This document shows, piece after piece, positions 36,501 to 47,644 of a DNA stretch of 64,000 nucleotides. The stretch comes from Odiellus spinosus. Its lineage: Eukaryota; Arthropoda; Arachnida; Opiliones; Phalangiidae. Position 1 is the stretch's first letter; the number at the start of each line of letters is the position of its first letter. The position numbers and the translations under genes were made by a program. The notes under the pieces were generated by a model, which was not told where the DNA came from, did not search any database, and was given only the letters and a program-made list of their open reading frames with translations. The DNA lies in the NCBI GenBank assembly GCA_963920705.1, contig OY987227.1, positions 22,655,434-22,719,433 on the forward strand. Direction: 5' to 3'.

Positions 36501-37248
36501 CTGGGTACAACGCGTCTCTTAAGCCTAGTTTGAAATTTTTCACTGTCACTCCTCTGAAGGAGAGAAAAAGGCATAGGTCCCCGGACTAAAAAAATTAAGC
36601 TCGAGTTACAATCGCTAGTTTCAACTTTCACCCAATGGGCGCGCCGATATGCTAATCCAAAATGTTTAAAAATAATTTCCATTCCTCGTATGAAATGTCA
36701 CAGATGTCATGTGTAATAAATGCGGGGGGACTAGATTTCCAAAAAGTGTCCAAACTTAGCCAAGCTCACCCTAGATTCCAAATCCTTTTTTACAAAATTT
36801 GTTGACCATGGTGAAGAACTTATAATAATATTAAAATAATTTACGAGACTGTGACGTAAGTTATTATTGTATATCTTTTTCCGAGCTTTTCACGGAGAAT
36901 ATTGTTTTGTTAGTTTAGAAATGGATTAAACTTTTGTTTAATAACTGTTTCTTTTAACTATGAAGTAGCAGTCTCGTAAATATTACGAAAAAAACCCAGA
37001 AAAAAAAAACTAGAAATGTAATCTTAGATTACTAATCTAAATATTGGTAACTTCACTTTAACTAATGCAATAGGTCTCTGTATATTGTCTTACCTTTTAA
37101 AAACCACAACTCCAGCATCGGCTAAATTTTCGGAAACGATACTCCACGTTTCTTTAACCAATAGGATTTGTCTTGGCGTTAGATTTTTTTCCAATTGTTT
37201 TTCGCATTTTCCTTGCAAAACCGTTTGCCGACCCATGGTGCAACCCAT
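30505..37248 (-). CDS. Globin X-like membrane globin
   Basis: Three exons on the minus strand: 37248-37094, 31167-30936 and 30780-30505, 220 aa. It is a heme protein of the globin fold. N-terminal MGC is the N-myristoylation plus palmitoylation signature seen in globin X, so membrane attachment is inferred. LTPRQILLVKETW opens helix A. FKRLLTRYPEL covers helices B/C. Distal histidine E7 is H86 (LQRHALLV), proximal F8 is H118 (LGRKHGRLN), and WFQVYKYVARQMI is helix H. Intron 1 falls in phase 2 inside the Arg codon of FKR, and intron 2 in phase 0 before KLWEAL. These correspond to the classical B12.2 and G7.0 positions. A hydrophilic Ser/Thr-rich tail of about 50 residues follows helix H. Intron 1 is 5.9 kb. 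Oxygen storage is only one possible role; redox or nitrite chemistry is another. Confidence 0.93.
32480..32890. repeat. Imperfect local repeat cluster
   Basis: The block attcaaatatagtccacgtt with the following aataataataagca occurs at about 32525-32563 and 32850-32887. Another block (ccttgaaaaaaggcaacatc... and ccttggaaaaagggaacatc...) occurs at about 32657-32728 and 32763-32832. The word ctgtgacaac with a nearby caaaacastgtacaat also occurs twice. Confidence 0.65.
33193..33529 (+). mobile_element. MITE family A, copy 4
   Basis: A 337-bp copy in the globin intron, flanked by a perfect 7-bp duplication gtttggt (33186-33192 and 33530-33536). Same orientation as copies 2 and 3 and close to them in sequence. 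Confidence 0.95.
33962..34635. mobile_element. Fold-back element with identical 40-bp arms
   Basis: Positions 33962-34001 and the reverse complement of 34596-34635 are identical over 40 bp (starts AGCAAAACCAAGTACACC, ends GCGTTAAATTTA). Weaker pairing continues inward (ataaccgccgc against ataaccctcgc). The interior of about 590 bp is GC-richer than its surroundings and holds a donor-like caagGTAAGA at 34548-34557. I see no transposase. It could be a non-autonomous element that captured a promoter or exon, or a local inversion-duplication. Confidence 0.7.
35255..35598. repeat. Recent 172-bp tandem duplication
   Basis: Two head-to-tail copies, 35255-35426 and 35427-35598, are almost identical; I see a single t/g difference (gaaacctttt versus gaaaccgttt). 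It lies inside globin intron 1. Confidence 0.9.
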
Positions 37249-37640
37249 TTTTTCTCCCACGTCTCGCGTGAAAAAAGTTTAAAAATTAAATTAAAAGTAA
37301 CAAATCTTCTAACTCCATCACCTGTCAAAAGGTTCAAAGGCTAATTGTATTATTGTTTTCTTTTTGATTCGTCATTATTAGCCCCGTAAACTTTGCAAAT
37401 TAATAGTGACAACGATTTTAGCCCGCTACGAACTTTCTTATAAACCGCGCGCTAGGAGAACTCCCGCCAAAATGCCCCGGTCAGCAACCGCTACGAAACA
37501 TCGATTTAGCGCGCGTCCGATTTTCTTTTCCCGCGCTTATTTCTCTCGCGCAACGCTAGCTAAATCTCTTCCTTCTTTCGCTCCAACATAGGCTTCCTAT
37601 CGAAACCGTCAAATAAAGTTTTCTTTCTCGAAATGTGAAG
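37249..37640 (-). promoter_or_regulatory. CpG-rich globin upstream region
   Basis: Immediately upstream of the globin ATG (minus strand) the sequence changes to many CG dinucleotides (for example gcgcgct, gcgcgcgtcc, ctcgcgcaacgc at 37445-37560) within otherwise AT-rich DNA. This suits a housekeeping-type promoter and 5' untranslated region. The plus-strand open frame 37406-37591 here is a by-product of the composition. No TATA element can be assigned. Confidence 0.4.
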
Positions 37641-38389
37641 GTACAACCGGGGTAAAATAGAAACTATTTGAATGAAATTTCAATCATCTCTCTTATGCAA
37701 CGTTAGAGATTTTCTCCGTTGTTTTATTTCCTCATGTTTTTAAAATTAGTCTAGGCAAGGTAGGCCGGCATCCAGACAAAGTTTGAAAGGAAAAAGTAAT
37801 TATTTTTGAAGCTTTTTATTGAATTCGCTTGACAATAGGGAGCGAGACGTTTCCCAAGCTGGCATTTTCTCTCTTATCGCGTCTCACCTCCGGCAATGCA
37901 TTGTCAAATCCAAAACGCATTCTTGGCGTTTTAATTGAGTCAATTTTAATTTTCACTCCCTGTCGAGTCTGCTGCTCGACCTAAAGAGTATTTTTCAGCC
38001 CGCATTTTTAGTTTTGGTTCTCGCGATAGCTATGGAATTATTTTGGAATTTAGGCCTAAAGTTTTCTAAGCCCATAAAGACTGTACTCCAATATTAATTT
38101 AGGTTCTAAACGAAATTGTAAAAGAGAATTTATAATTTTTTATCGTGTTACGGTTTTCCCTTAGTAAGGCTGGATTCTGCTATAGAAATTAGCACAAGTT
38201 AATCACGCTTCAAGTAGCCAAGAATTAAGGTATTCGTTGCTATGAGTCCGATTCTCTCAGTCAATGGTTCTATATGTTATAGTTCAAGAAAATTATCACT
38301 TTTTGTTATAATTATTTTATTTGAAAATAATTAAGTTACCGCAAAATCGATAATTACCCGAGAAATTAGATATAGTTTTGAAACCTTAA
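37641..38389. other. Spacer, no gene seen
   Basis: AT-rich spacer between the globin upstream region and the 3' end of the sulfotransferase gene (both on the minus strand). No coding or repeat signal stands out. Confidence 0.45.
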
Positions 38390-40134
38390 TTAGATACACC
38401 TAATGGACTTCCAATATCCATACATTTCAGTTCCATTAATCCTTTTTTCAATCAAAGAATCCAATATTTGATTTTGTTCCGTTGTCAAGACGCTCTTCCA
38501 ATCTCCCACAATCCCTTTTCTGACAAACTGAACAGTCTCATTCTGATCCGACTGATTTTCATTGTCGTCTGATGAGGTGCTAACCATTTTACTGATCGCT
38601 GAATTCATGATTTTATTGGTGGTACTTTTCATATAATCGAAGCTACTGTATTTCAAGATGTTGTCTAAAACATTAGCATCTTTAAAGAAAAAAAACACCA
38701 TAAATTATTTGTAGTTTATACATATAATGACACGCGTATTTTAAAACATAATAATATTATTTTTGATGTAGCTACTATGTTTGAGTTTTATGTTAAAGTG
38801 AGGCCATTTTCCGTGCCATGTCTATGGAAAATATTTATTTTTTCCATACTATTCCACTATATTCAAAATTTTACGCCCCAAGTGTGACTCGTTGTTAAGA
38901 AACTTCCAAAAACGTTTGCTATATCAACCGTGGGCTCAGCTCTATAGCCCACATATAGTATTGCGGGTTTTTTATGACGTTACTCAAATTCCATTTGAAA
39001 GAGATGAAAAATTCAAGACAGCCTCACTTTATCAGTATTTCGTGTTACGAAATAACAGAGGTATATAATAACCCCCTTCGGGGGGAAGTATGAAAGGTAG
39101 GCAAAATCGACGAACAACAAGTGCCCGGCGTAAATCGCGGCGGATCGACACACCGCTTTACTCCCAAAAAATAGTTGCACCATTTTGAACCTCACTAAAT
39201 TTTCCCTACGCACACTTCCGGAACTTGCGAGCTGAAGTCAACCTTCAACTCCATTTTAACAGACAGCCTGACTCCTGAGACAGGAAGTTCCAAACACAAA
39301 TCGAGCCGTCTTGTTTATACAAAGACCATTTACTAGAGTAGCGACATTGAGAAGTCCAGCGCGAGCTAGTGGCCTAGATAGTCAGCAGCGGGCTCTTGTT
39401 GTTCGTGATTTTTAGCATTGGTAGTATAGGGGCTTTCATACATCCCCCCGAAGGGGGTTATTATATACCTCTGGAAATATGGTATTTCTTTCGAAATTTT
39501 TTTGTCCATGAATATGCAAACCTTTAATGACGTCCTCGTATTTTGATCCCATGAATCTGGCGATGTCTTTAACAGCTTTCTCGATATCATCTTTCATCTT
39601 TTCATAATACAGAAACAAGACGTTGGTGTCATTTCTGCGCTCGTACCAGGACATAAGGTGGTCGAAATAATCATTGTAAATAATTTCACCCCGAATAAAT
39701 AGGTCGAAAAGAACGTCAAATTCGCCATCCTTAAATTCGAAATGGTCATGCTTCATAAAATGATACAATGATATCAAACAATCCTTGGGGTTACGAATAA
39801 CGCAAATGTACTTTGCTTCGTTAGATTTTGGAATCCGAGTGTAATCAAAGTGGCAAAAATAACTTCTAGGAGGTGTTTGATTTTGCAGAACATCTGGGCC
39901 GGTGAATTCCAAGAAAGGGCACGTTGTAAAAACCTCTTTGGGATCTTTTAGTGGTAATCCCTTGTTCATAAGCAGAATTAGGATTTGTTTCGTCCAGTGG
40001 GTGCCGCATTTCGGATAGGTGGCGAGTATTATATCTCCCGGTTGTGGTTTAAGTTCCAGCGCTTTTTTAATCGTTTCGTCGGAAGACATTTTCGGTAGTC
40101 TTAAACCGTTGATAACTTTGGTTGCTGGTATCAT
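38390..40134 (-). CDS. Cytosolic sulfotransferase (SULT1 family)
   Basis: Two coding exons on the minus strand, 40134-39522 and 38679-38390, join in phase 1 (AAAG|GT ... AAAG|AT) to give 300 aa, the family's usual length. The enzyme transfers sulfate from PAPS to a hydroxyl or amine of a small molecule in the cytosol. Motifs are the PAPS 5'-phosphosulfate loop TYPKCGTHW (TYPKSGTTW in the family), a catalytic-type His in CHFDYTRIP, the 3'-phosphate motif RNPKDCLISLYHF, and RKGIVGDWK near the end. The ATG at 40134 lies just after an acceptor-like TTTCAG (ending at 40146), so an untranslated upstream exon is likely. The intron carries a 418-bp MITE. Substrate is not predictable. Confidence 0.93.
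39056..39473. mobile_element. MITE in sulfotransferase intron, CAGAGG ends
   Basis: A 418-bp element with about 31-bp inverted ends, CAGAGGTATATAATAACCCC and its reverse complement, flanked by gaaataa (39049-39055) and gaaatat (39474-39480), a 7-bp duplication with one mismatch. The CAGA start and 7-bp duplication link it to family A. It lies fully within the intron, 48 bp from the exon 1 donor. Confidence 0.88.
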
Positions 40135-43100
40135 TTTGTTTCTTCTGAAATATAAATTGAACTATACTATTAAGCCTTGCCTCGATGGATACCGAATTAT
40201 ATTGAATCGTCGAGATATGCGCTTTTCTAACCGGTAGATGAAAAACTAGAAAGCTTCTTATCAAAATTCGTTTCTCTTTTCTAAACTCTACTTTGATAAG
40301 ATAGTGGAATTGTTTTGCAAGGAGTTGTTAAATACTGATAGCGATTTTATTCTCAACCTTTTAGATTAAAAATTATTAAAATCCTTATTTCAGTTTGTTT
40401 GAATTCGGTCCCATTAAATTCTGGAGGGGGCGAGAAAATAAATTTGTCAGTGCGTGAGAAAACGAAAATTGGGAACGCGCGAGAAAACAATTAAATTTGT
40501 CCTAGGGCACTAGAAAGTAAGATTGTCAACGCCTGAGAAAGTAAAATATCGACGTTACCGCCTCTATGGAAAATAAGCCGCGTTCATACTAGGCCTTGGA
40601 ATCGATTTACACCGTTTCAAAACGTTTCGCTAGAGTTGTGTATAAACAGGAAACCGTCTATTGTCGAATAGATTTGATTATATTTCTCGAAACTGTTTAG
40701 GCAAGTGGGCAAAAAGTTAATCACGCTATGCGCGGCCGAAATGCCCTCTACTAAAAAAAGAATCCCCTTACTATCAGCTGGAGAATAAAACTGAGGCGGA
40801 GACATACGTAGAGGTTTACGTCTAGAGATCGGGGTTTGGACAAGAAATTTCTGATTATTTTATCTTTATTCATAATTTGAAATTATCCATGGGATGTCTA
40901 TGATAAATCCAATGTAATCGCGAATAATTTTCCGGTTATTTTTTTATGATTAACTGATGAACTGATATTTGTGGATTATTTTGTCCAAACCCCGATCTCT
41001 ATTTACGTCATATTGGCAGATACAAAAAAAATTTACCCTTAATCTTAAAGACCACCGAAACCACGCTGGCATCGCAGTTTGCGCGCCTGAGTTGGCTATA
41101 AAGTTTATATCTCCTCTTTATATCATCATTGGTTAGGGCCTGGATACTTTGGGTTTCATACGCTTCTGGCTCCATATATAGATAGGCATTCGCGTAGTAA
41201 TTTTCGTTTACATATTATTGTTACATTTTATATAACGAAACTAAACTGATTTATCCGAAGACCTTTTTTTTCTTTCCATTCTCCAAAGTTCTATTATCCC
41301 ACGAAGTATTGATTCTTTCTAGAGGTTTTTCCCCTATGCGTTTTATTGTTGTATCTTATAGAGTCCTTTGGGTCCTATGTGGCTATCCAAGCGAATATTT
41401 CTTTTATTATTTGGGATTGGATTTGAATTGGCACTATTTTTATTATTTTTTCGCTTCGTGTTTTGTTATTTTTTTTAACGTCTTATTTGGTTATTCTATT
41501 CGCTTTCTTGGCTGACGTTTTCTTCAATGGCGTTTCAGTTTGAATTATATTCTTAAAAATCCTTTTCCTTAAATCGGTGAAAACTTGTTGATCATTTCTT
41601 TCCTTTTTTTTTCGGTTTTGAAATTTCTCAGAATAATTTTAAAATTTTTTTGTTACCACTATATGAAAGACGGATTTTCACCAGGTTTCCTTCCTCTTTC
41701 ATAAAGAAATTTTAAAATAACTTAGGTACCGTAAATAAGAAGCCCATTTTATTTGGTCACGTTTCAAAATAAGGCTTTATATTAAATTAAATAAATTTCA
41801 CTGATTTTTCTAACGCAATCTTTTCATTTTTGCCCCTGTAAGGTAGCTTTTCTCTGAACACCAACGCGCTAATGCTAAAACATTTCTACAGGCGTTCAAT
41901 TCAAAAAGCATTAGTTTTGTTTCATCCTGTAAGTCATCTTCCTAAGTATGTTTCAAAGATATTACTGTCACATTAGGGAAATATTCGATATTTTAATTTC
42001 CTAGTGTTGACTTTATGTAAATTAACAGTTTTTCAACCAAAAATAGTTAATAATTTTCAGTTTATGGCTTATTCCGTTTATGATTCGTTCCATTTTTCGT
42101 TAAAGGGAGAATGCAACCTTATCTTTCGGCATTCGGTAACACAAAATTGTCACTTGCCCGCCCTCCCCACTTGAAATACTTTCTGTGGGATACCATGGAA
42201 ATGTAGTCTTAGTTGTATTATAAGATCCATACTCAATGACCCGAAGAAACAGGTTTATAAAATTTAGTTATTTGATTTTCTATCTGTGTCACGACTAATG
42301 CCCGACAAGCAGGGTTCCGATGGGAATAGACAAACGTTGCTTTAGGATTTTTGATGGTAAAGGAATATCGCGATAAATTACTTGATTCCGAGCTGTTGCT
42401 CGTTTACAAAACGTTACCCAAGGCAATTCTAAAGCTCCAGAACCGCGGCCCAAGCCGCCCAACTCGACTCTTCCTCGAGTGTATTTTGACTCAAACCTTG
42501 AAACTTCATTTATGGATTTTTGGGGCCACGCTTCAGTGGTCGTCTCGATCGTAGCTCATAACAGTTGGCAAATATGAGGATTTTTTCATCTATACAGCTT
42601 ACGTAACTCTTATTAGAACCAATGTGTACAAAGTTGGATGGGATATGCTATCAGAAACTAAGCGGAAGCTAAAAGTAGTCAAGAAATCAACAAGAATAAC
42701 TTGCTACGTTTATGAATATTAAATCTAGAGTTTGAATAATTTTCGCTTGAAGGTAATGATTGTATATAGCGGCCTTTTAATCGGGTTATGTTCCAGCGGC
42801 GCTCAGTTTTGCAAATGTTTGAGACTCATAGATCATGGAAAAACTATATCCAAAGTAGAAGTTAAGGTTCAAGGCTCCCAGGCTCAACCAATAAGATCCT
42901 TTGAATTATGTTATTAGCTTGATATTTATTTAAATATTATATATTCTTCCTTGGGAATTAGGCAGGTAGTTTTCAGGGAGCGTAATTTCAATTTTCTTAA
43001 AATGTTTTCCCTAATCTTTCTTTTCCAATATACGTCTAATGCATGGAGAGAATTTCAATTTCTTAATTTCTTAATTTGTATTTGGAAATAACGTTCAATA

Positions 43101-43447
43101 ATTTTTTTACGCCTTTTTGTTTTTCGGAAGTGTTTCAGTGTAGTCGTCTTTTTGTTCTTAGAGGCTGTTGGCCCATAAATATATGTATCAGAAATATTTT
43201 TTTTCTAAATCTATAGCTTTACTAGCAATGCTTCAAAATGATGAATTTCGATTTAAATAGATGGTGACATTTCAAACCCCACTTTTTTTTGCATAACTTA
43301 AAGGGAAGTTGACAAAGATTTATCTTTTCATAAGAGCTAGGATTAATATTTAGCTCTATTACACGCGGTTCGAAAATCATTTATTAGCGTAAGGTATTTT
43401 CAGAATAATCTGATAGTGTTTATTTCGTAAAATCTAAGGTCGATTAA

Positions 43448-43503
43448 GTCATGACATAAGAAAAATAATTATCACAAGTAATTATTTTTCTTATGGTCAT
43501 GAC
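43448..43503. repeat. Long hairpin, 24-bp stem
   Basis: The left arm begins GTCATGACATAAGAAAAATA and the right arm is its reverse complement apart from one inserted base. The loop is seven bases (tcacaag). It has the form of a snap-back; the stem is too uniformly paired and AT-rich to call a microRNA. Confidence 0.8.
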
Positions 43504-43865
43504 TATAAAATAGGTAAATCGCGAATAAATATACTATAATTATATTTTTTAATCTCGACTAGTTCGATTAACTATTATTAAATCGCGATTAAACCGGTTT
43601 AACTATAAGCTTTACGATTAAATGATTATCTTTATTAATCAGACAGAAGATTGATTTGGAAATGAATGATATATGTAACTCTTCCTGAAATTCTATTTCT
43701 CGGATAGTGGATCAAATATCGCTTGGTTTCAATTTTAAAACGTACTAAGCTAGATCGCGTGGTCTCATTGGATAGACTGTAGTTCGCCGATTAATTAAAA
43801 TTAAACGAAGTTAAACAATTCAATTTAAAAAAACTTGTTTAAAAGATCCTCGTAGATTTGGTTTT

Positions 43866-43898
<33 letters not shown>

Positions 43899-44394
43899 CA
43901 ATTTGAAAACTTCCAGGAGGATCTTTTCAACGAGTTTTTTAAATTTATTCAATGCCATGGACAACAATAAGTTTTCTATTTAAACAGACAGCCTGGGTAA
44001 TTTTGTGGGCTAATTTAACCCAAAAGTTGCTTCATTAACCTTGAGTTTAGATTACTCAGGAATGAATTAATTTTGAAATGGATAGGTCTGATCGTTATCA
44101 GGTATAAACGAGTGTATAAACAGATTATCCTGATTTAATAATAAAATACATGTCCCGCGATTTCATCCACCCTTTAATCTAGCCGCGAGGGCATAATAAA
44201 TATTCGTATTTATTTTTTTATTTATTTTATTTTTTTTTTCCGATAACCCTTAAACTATATTTGAGGTGTCCATTCACTCGGGCGGATCTTCGGAAAATCA
44301 TCTCCTTTTCGCTCTGAGTGTGGTGTCATGTACTGTGGAGAAATAAAACGCCGCATTCACACTATAAACTTTGTAAAGCTCTCTGCCAATCAGT

Positions 44395-44432
44395 GGATTA
44401 ATTATACGTGCCTAAGCACTTATAATTAATCC
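44395..44432. repeat. Compound palindrome hairpin
   Basis: GGATTAATTATA and TATAATTAATCC are perfect inverse copies. Inside them a second helix GTGC/GCAC closes a four-base loop ctaa, with only one unpaired base on each side. It is a near-continuous hairpin of 38 nt. Confidence 0.8.
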
Positions 44433-44881
44433 ATGTATCCAGCGACCAAAACTCAGGGGCACACCATTTATTTTAGGAAGCGCCAGTTCTGAGACTGATT
44501 GGTCTTCGAAGATAGGTGCTAATATGTCTCCTCCAGGGGTTGAGGGTGCCCAAACGTGATATGGGGCCCAAAGCGCTTTCTCATGCCCCTCATATACAGG
44601 GTGGAAACCTTCGCCGGCGTCCAGTCGAGATACTTCCCCTTACGCATTGTTGTTATTCAGTGAAATGTTAAGGGATTTACAGGCGCTATTGGGATCAGTT
44701 CACTTCAGTTCCACTTAATAATCAAAGATTTCAGTTTTAATGTAGAGAAATGAAATGCATAAGTGAAATCAATGACGGATTTAATTTAATTAGGAAAGAA
44801 AAGATGTCACTTGCCCAAATTGAAGTTAATCAAACATTTCCAAATTTAAACATTAAACTCTTCAAATTTAATAACAAAGCA

Positions 44882-45433
44882 TTACATTAAATGTTCAAAA
44901 TGTCTTCCGTCGACATTGACACATTGCCGACAACGGAATTGCCAGTTTTCTCTTTCGCGAGTTAACATCTCGGGAGAAACGAGAGCAGCTGCTTGCTTAA
45001 TTCGGTCTCGAAGGCTATCAAGTGTTGGTGGCTCAGTGGCATACACAAGTCTTTGTACATACCCCCAAAAGAAAAAATCCACCGGCGTTAAATCTGGCGA
45101 ACGAGGTGGCCAAGCGACTGGACCACCACGACCTATCCATTGGGGACCGAATTCCGCGTCTAGCCAATCCCGAGAAACACGCGCAAAATGCGGTGGTGCA
45201 CCATCGTGCTGGTACCAGACTCGTCTTCGTTCTGCTAAGGGAAGATCGTCTAGGGCATCGGACACTACGGTGTTTAAGAGATCATCGTAACGATCTCCGT
45301 TTAGATGTTCTTCGAGAAAAACAGGTCCAATTACCCGATCACCTAACAATCCACACCAAACGTTTATCCTCCAGTTTTCTTGGTGATGATTCGCCCTTAG
45401 CCAATGGGGATTTTCCCTCGACCAGTAGTGCAA
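44882..45433 (-). pseudogene. Transposase C-terminal half, left arm
   Basis: An open frame of 183 codons matching the middle and end of insect IS630-Tc1-mariner transposases: MHYWSRENPHWLR, NVWCGLLGDRVIGP, the second catalytic Asp in YQHDGAPPHF, WIGRGGPVAWPPRSPDLTPV with the third acidic residue, and RCRQCVNVDGRHFEHL at the end. It lacks the helix-turn-helix domain and the first catalytic Asp, so it cannot be an active enzyme. Confidence 0.9.
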
Positions 45434-45691
45434 TGGATAGGTCGTGGTGGTCCAGTCGCTTGGCCACCTCGTTCGCCAGATTTAACGCAGGTGGATTTTT
45501 TCTTTTGGGGGTATGTACAAAGCCTTGTGTACGCCACTGAGCCACCAACACTTGATAGCCTTCGAGACCGAATTCAGCAAGCGGCTGCTCTCGTTTCTCC
45601 CGAGATGTTAACTCGCGAAAGAGAAAACTGGCAATTCCGTTGTCGGCAATGTGTCAATGTCGACGGAAGACATTTTGAACATTTAATGTAA
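45433..45691 (+). pseudogene. Transposase C-terminal end, right arm
   Basis: An inverted second copy starting at WIGRGGPVAWPP and running to the same C-terminus, FEHLM. It differs from the left arm at only a few residues (for example SPDLTQV for SPDLTPV, YVQSL for YVQRL). The fusion point falls at about 45431-45433, where left-arm codons for MHYW meet right-arm codons for WIGR. Confidence 0.88.
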
Positions 45692-45997
45692 TGCTTTGTT
45701 ATTAAATTTGAAGAGTTTAATGTTTAAATTTAGAAATGTTTGATTAACTTCAATTTGGGCTATTTGGTTTCCGCAAGTGACATCTTTTCTTTCCTAATTA
45801 AATTAAATTAAATCCGTCATTGATTTCACTTATGCATTTCATTTCTCTACATTAAAACTGAAACCTTTGATTATTAAGTGGAACTGAAGTGAACTGATCC
45901 CAATAGCGCCTGTAAATCCCTTAACATTTCACTGAATAACAACAATGCGTAAGGGGAAGTATCTCGACTGGACGCCGGCGAAGGTTTCCACCCTGTA

Positions 45998-47020
45998 TGG
46001 GCATGCTACTCATTAGATCGTTTGAAGCGTTAGTAGCGAGAGATGTCTTCTGAAGTCAATATCGAATATGAAATTAATGGGTTTCGTACAAAATCCTTTT
46101 TAACTTTCAACTTATAACATAGAATATGTTTATCCCTGCCTTCCACCGTACAAATTATACGCGCTATAAGGAAGAGTTATTCCATTCTATCGAGTGAGAT
46201 TTTTTCAGTGAAAGGCGAACATGAGCTCTAGAAAATATTTTATATTTCTGACATTTTTTTAAGCGAGACTTAGGTTAATTTATCCTGTCCAATTTATACT
46301 ATCTATACATGGTTACTCCAAAACGGGCGAATCTGTAATAGGCTTTACCGTTTTTAAATTGTTTTGAATGTTCAAATAACCTTTTCAATCTTGTCTATAA
46401 TTATGATTTAATTTGTACTCTAAATTCTCTGCAGTTGATCCCCAAATTTTACAATTACATCTTTCCAAATTGGTTAAAAAAACAGTTTTTAAAAGTCTCT
46501 GGTGTGAACTAGGCTAAAGTGCAACAGCAGCAACGGTCGCTTCGAATATTCTTTCATGTACATATAACCCACTCGTCGGATGAATAATTTCAAACCCCTG
46601 GTATCCTTACTTCCCTTCCCGCCCGATATGTTTACAAAATCGCCGCGTCCCCAGTCACCATACTTCTATATTGTTCAAGATAAGTTGGAAAAATGTAGGA
46701 AAGCCGAGGCGGATTGATACGTAAAGTTAAACCTGATATAGGAAAGAGAAGTATTTGCCAACTCTTCTTGGAGTTTTAGTGAAAGTCCTCGATCTTTCTC
46801 TTCGACGTTAGTTTTAAAATTATTATCACTTTCCGCCTTCTCCGACTTCCCGCCCTACGGCCTTTTCAAAATTGATAAGATATTTGATTCCTTAAATTGT
46901 GAATCTCTCATTTTATCGATTATTCCAATTTCGTATATTTAATTAAGAAGACTGCTCCCATTATTCTCGGCAGGTTGATTTTTGAAATTTAAACCATGAG
47001 ATCGTTTCAATCTGCGTTAG
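45998..47020. other. Intergenic, no gene seen
   Basis: AT-rich, with one dispersed-repeat end (ctggtgtgaactaggc near 46500). No supported coding sequence. Confidence 0.45.
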
Positions 47021-47026
47021 CAATGC

Positions 47027-47076
47027 CAGAAGCGAATGAAACCCTTCTTTTCATCGGAGGGTAACGTCGGTTTCTG
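47027..47076. mobile_element. Minimal 50-bp family-A-like fold-back
   Basis: It starts CAGAAGCGAATGAAACCC and ends CGTCGGTTTCTG, close to family-A termini with almost no interior. The flanks gcaatgc and gcaattt match in 5 of 7 positions. It may be an end-to-end deletion relic 245 bp from a full family-A copy. Confidence 0.5.
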
Positions 47077-47320
47077 GCAATTTACGAAGTAATTGCGTAT
47101 AAAGCTTTATTTTCACCGAGGCGTCCCAAAGTAAGCGATAGTAATATAAGAGCGACAGCCATTTATCTTAAAATTGGTTAATAAATCATTTTCGAAGTTA
47201 AAGTGAGGCTGTCACGGGTTTCTCATGAACTCCAAATGGAATTTGAGTAGCCCAAGACTGCTCAACAGCGAGATTTCAAACTCGATCTTAATTTTATTAC
47301 TAGCTTAATATTTGTTTTAT

Positions 47321-47644
47321 CAGAAGCCGATGAAACCCTCCTTTGAAGTCTATTACTCCCGGGTCTTGTCTACCCCTCTCTGTATGGGTTATTCTGAAAA
47401 GGCGCGATTCGTACGCCTCCTAACGGTAGATGTTTTCGGAGCGAGAGCTCGTCTAGCAGCCTTGGAGTTCGTCAAAAAAACGTCGTCGTTTGTGGAGAGA
47501 GAGAATTTCCAATTTTCCGTAGACAGGGGGGATGAAGTAGGACCCCTTCTAACTCGTAAAATTGGGAATTTTACCCACACAGAGAGGAGCGCTATATGGA
47601 ACATTGAAGTAGTAGACTTCAAAGGAGGGTTTCATCGGCTTCTG
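47321..47644 (-). mobile_element. MITE family A, copy 5 (inverted)
   Basis: A 324-bp copy in the opposite orientation to the others, with a perfect 7-bp duplication gttttat (47314-47320, 47645-47651). It lacks about 14 bp in the middle relative to the other copies. Confidence 0.95.

Larger units (their letters stand above)
31168..37093 (-). other. Large intron 1 of the globin gene
   Basis: A 5.9 kb intron holding a G-run (31267-31279), an imperfect tandem repeat cluster (32480-32890), a family-A MITE (33193-33529), a fold-back with 40-bp arms (33962-34635), a 172-bp tandem duplication (35255-35598) and pieces with ctttaaagggataat (about 36285 and 36342). No other coding exon is recognised. 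A promoter-like block with a GTAAGA donor at 34552 could be an untranslated exon of a plus-strand transcript. Confidence 0.6.
40147..44594. other. Gene-poor stretch
   Basis: No gene recognised. It contains a stray family-B terminus (TTAAAGGGAGAATGCAACC at 42103-42121), several dispersed-repeat ends of the GCGTTCAYACTA type, the two long hairpins listed separately, and a tract of about 30 A near 43868-43898. That tract is bracketed by inverted arms ttgtttaaaagatcctc and gaggatcttttcaacga. The open frame 42351-42554 is discussed among the rejected items. Confidence 0.5.
44597..45995. mobile_element. Inverted-dimer IS630-Tc1-mariner element
   Basis: A 1399-bp element flanked by TA (44595-44596, 45996-45997). 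Both ends are the same terminus (CAGGGTGGAAACCTTCGCCG...). Both arms of about 560 bp encode the same C-terminal piece of a transposase, facing outward from the centre: left arm on minus, right arm on plus. About 290 bp between them (45146-45432) is unique and continues the left frame. The 5' half of the original transposon, with the DNA-binding domain, is absent. Arms are nearly identical, so the event is recent. The structure could still be moved in trans because both ends look whole. Confidence 0.9.

Noticed and set aside
37406-37591. 61-codon Arg- and Ser-rich plus-strand frame
   Set aside because: It lies in the CpG-rich region upstream of the globin on the other strand and has no domain or splice partner.
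42351-42554. Frame starting VKEYRDKLLDSEL, reminiscent of the EYREKIETEL stretch of 14-3-3 proteins
   Set aside because: The likeness covers about ten residues with a gap and does not extend. No flanking exons of a 14-3-3 gene are seen.
43752-43780. tRNA-Arg-like 5' half (gatcgcgtggtctcattgga) followed by a poly-A tract about 90 nt later
   Set aside because: There is no anticodon arm, T arm or B box, and the A-tract is bracketed by inverted arms, so it is not a tRNA gene and only weakly suggests a SINE.
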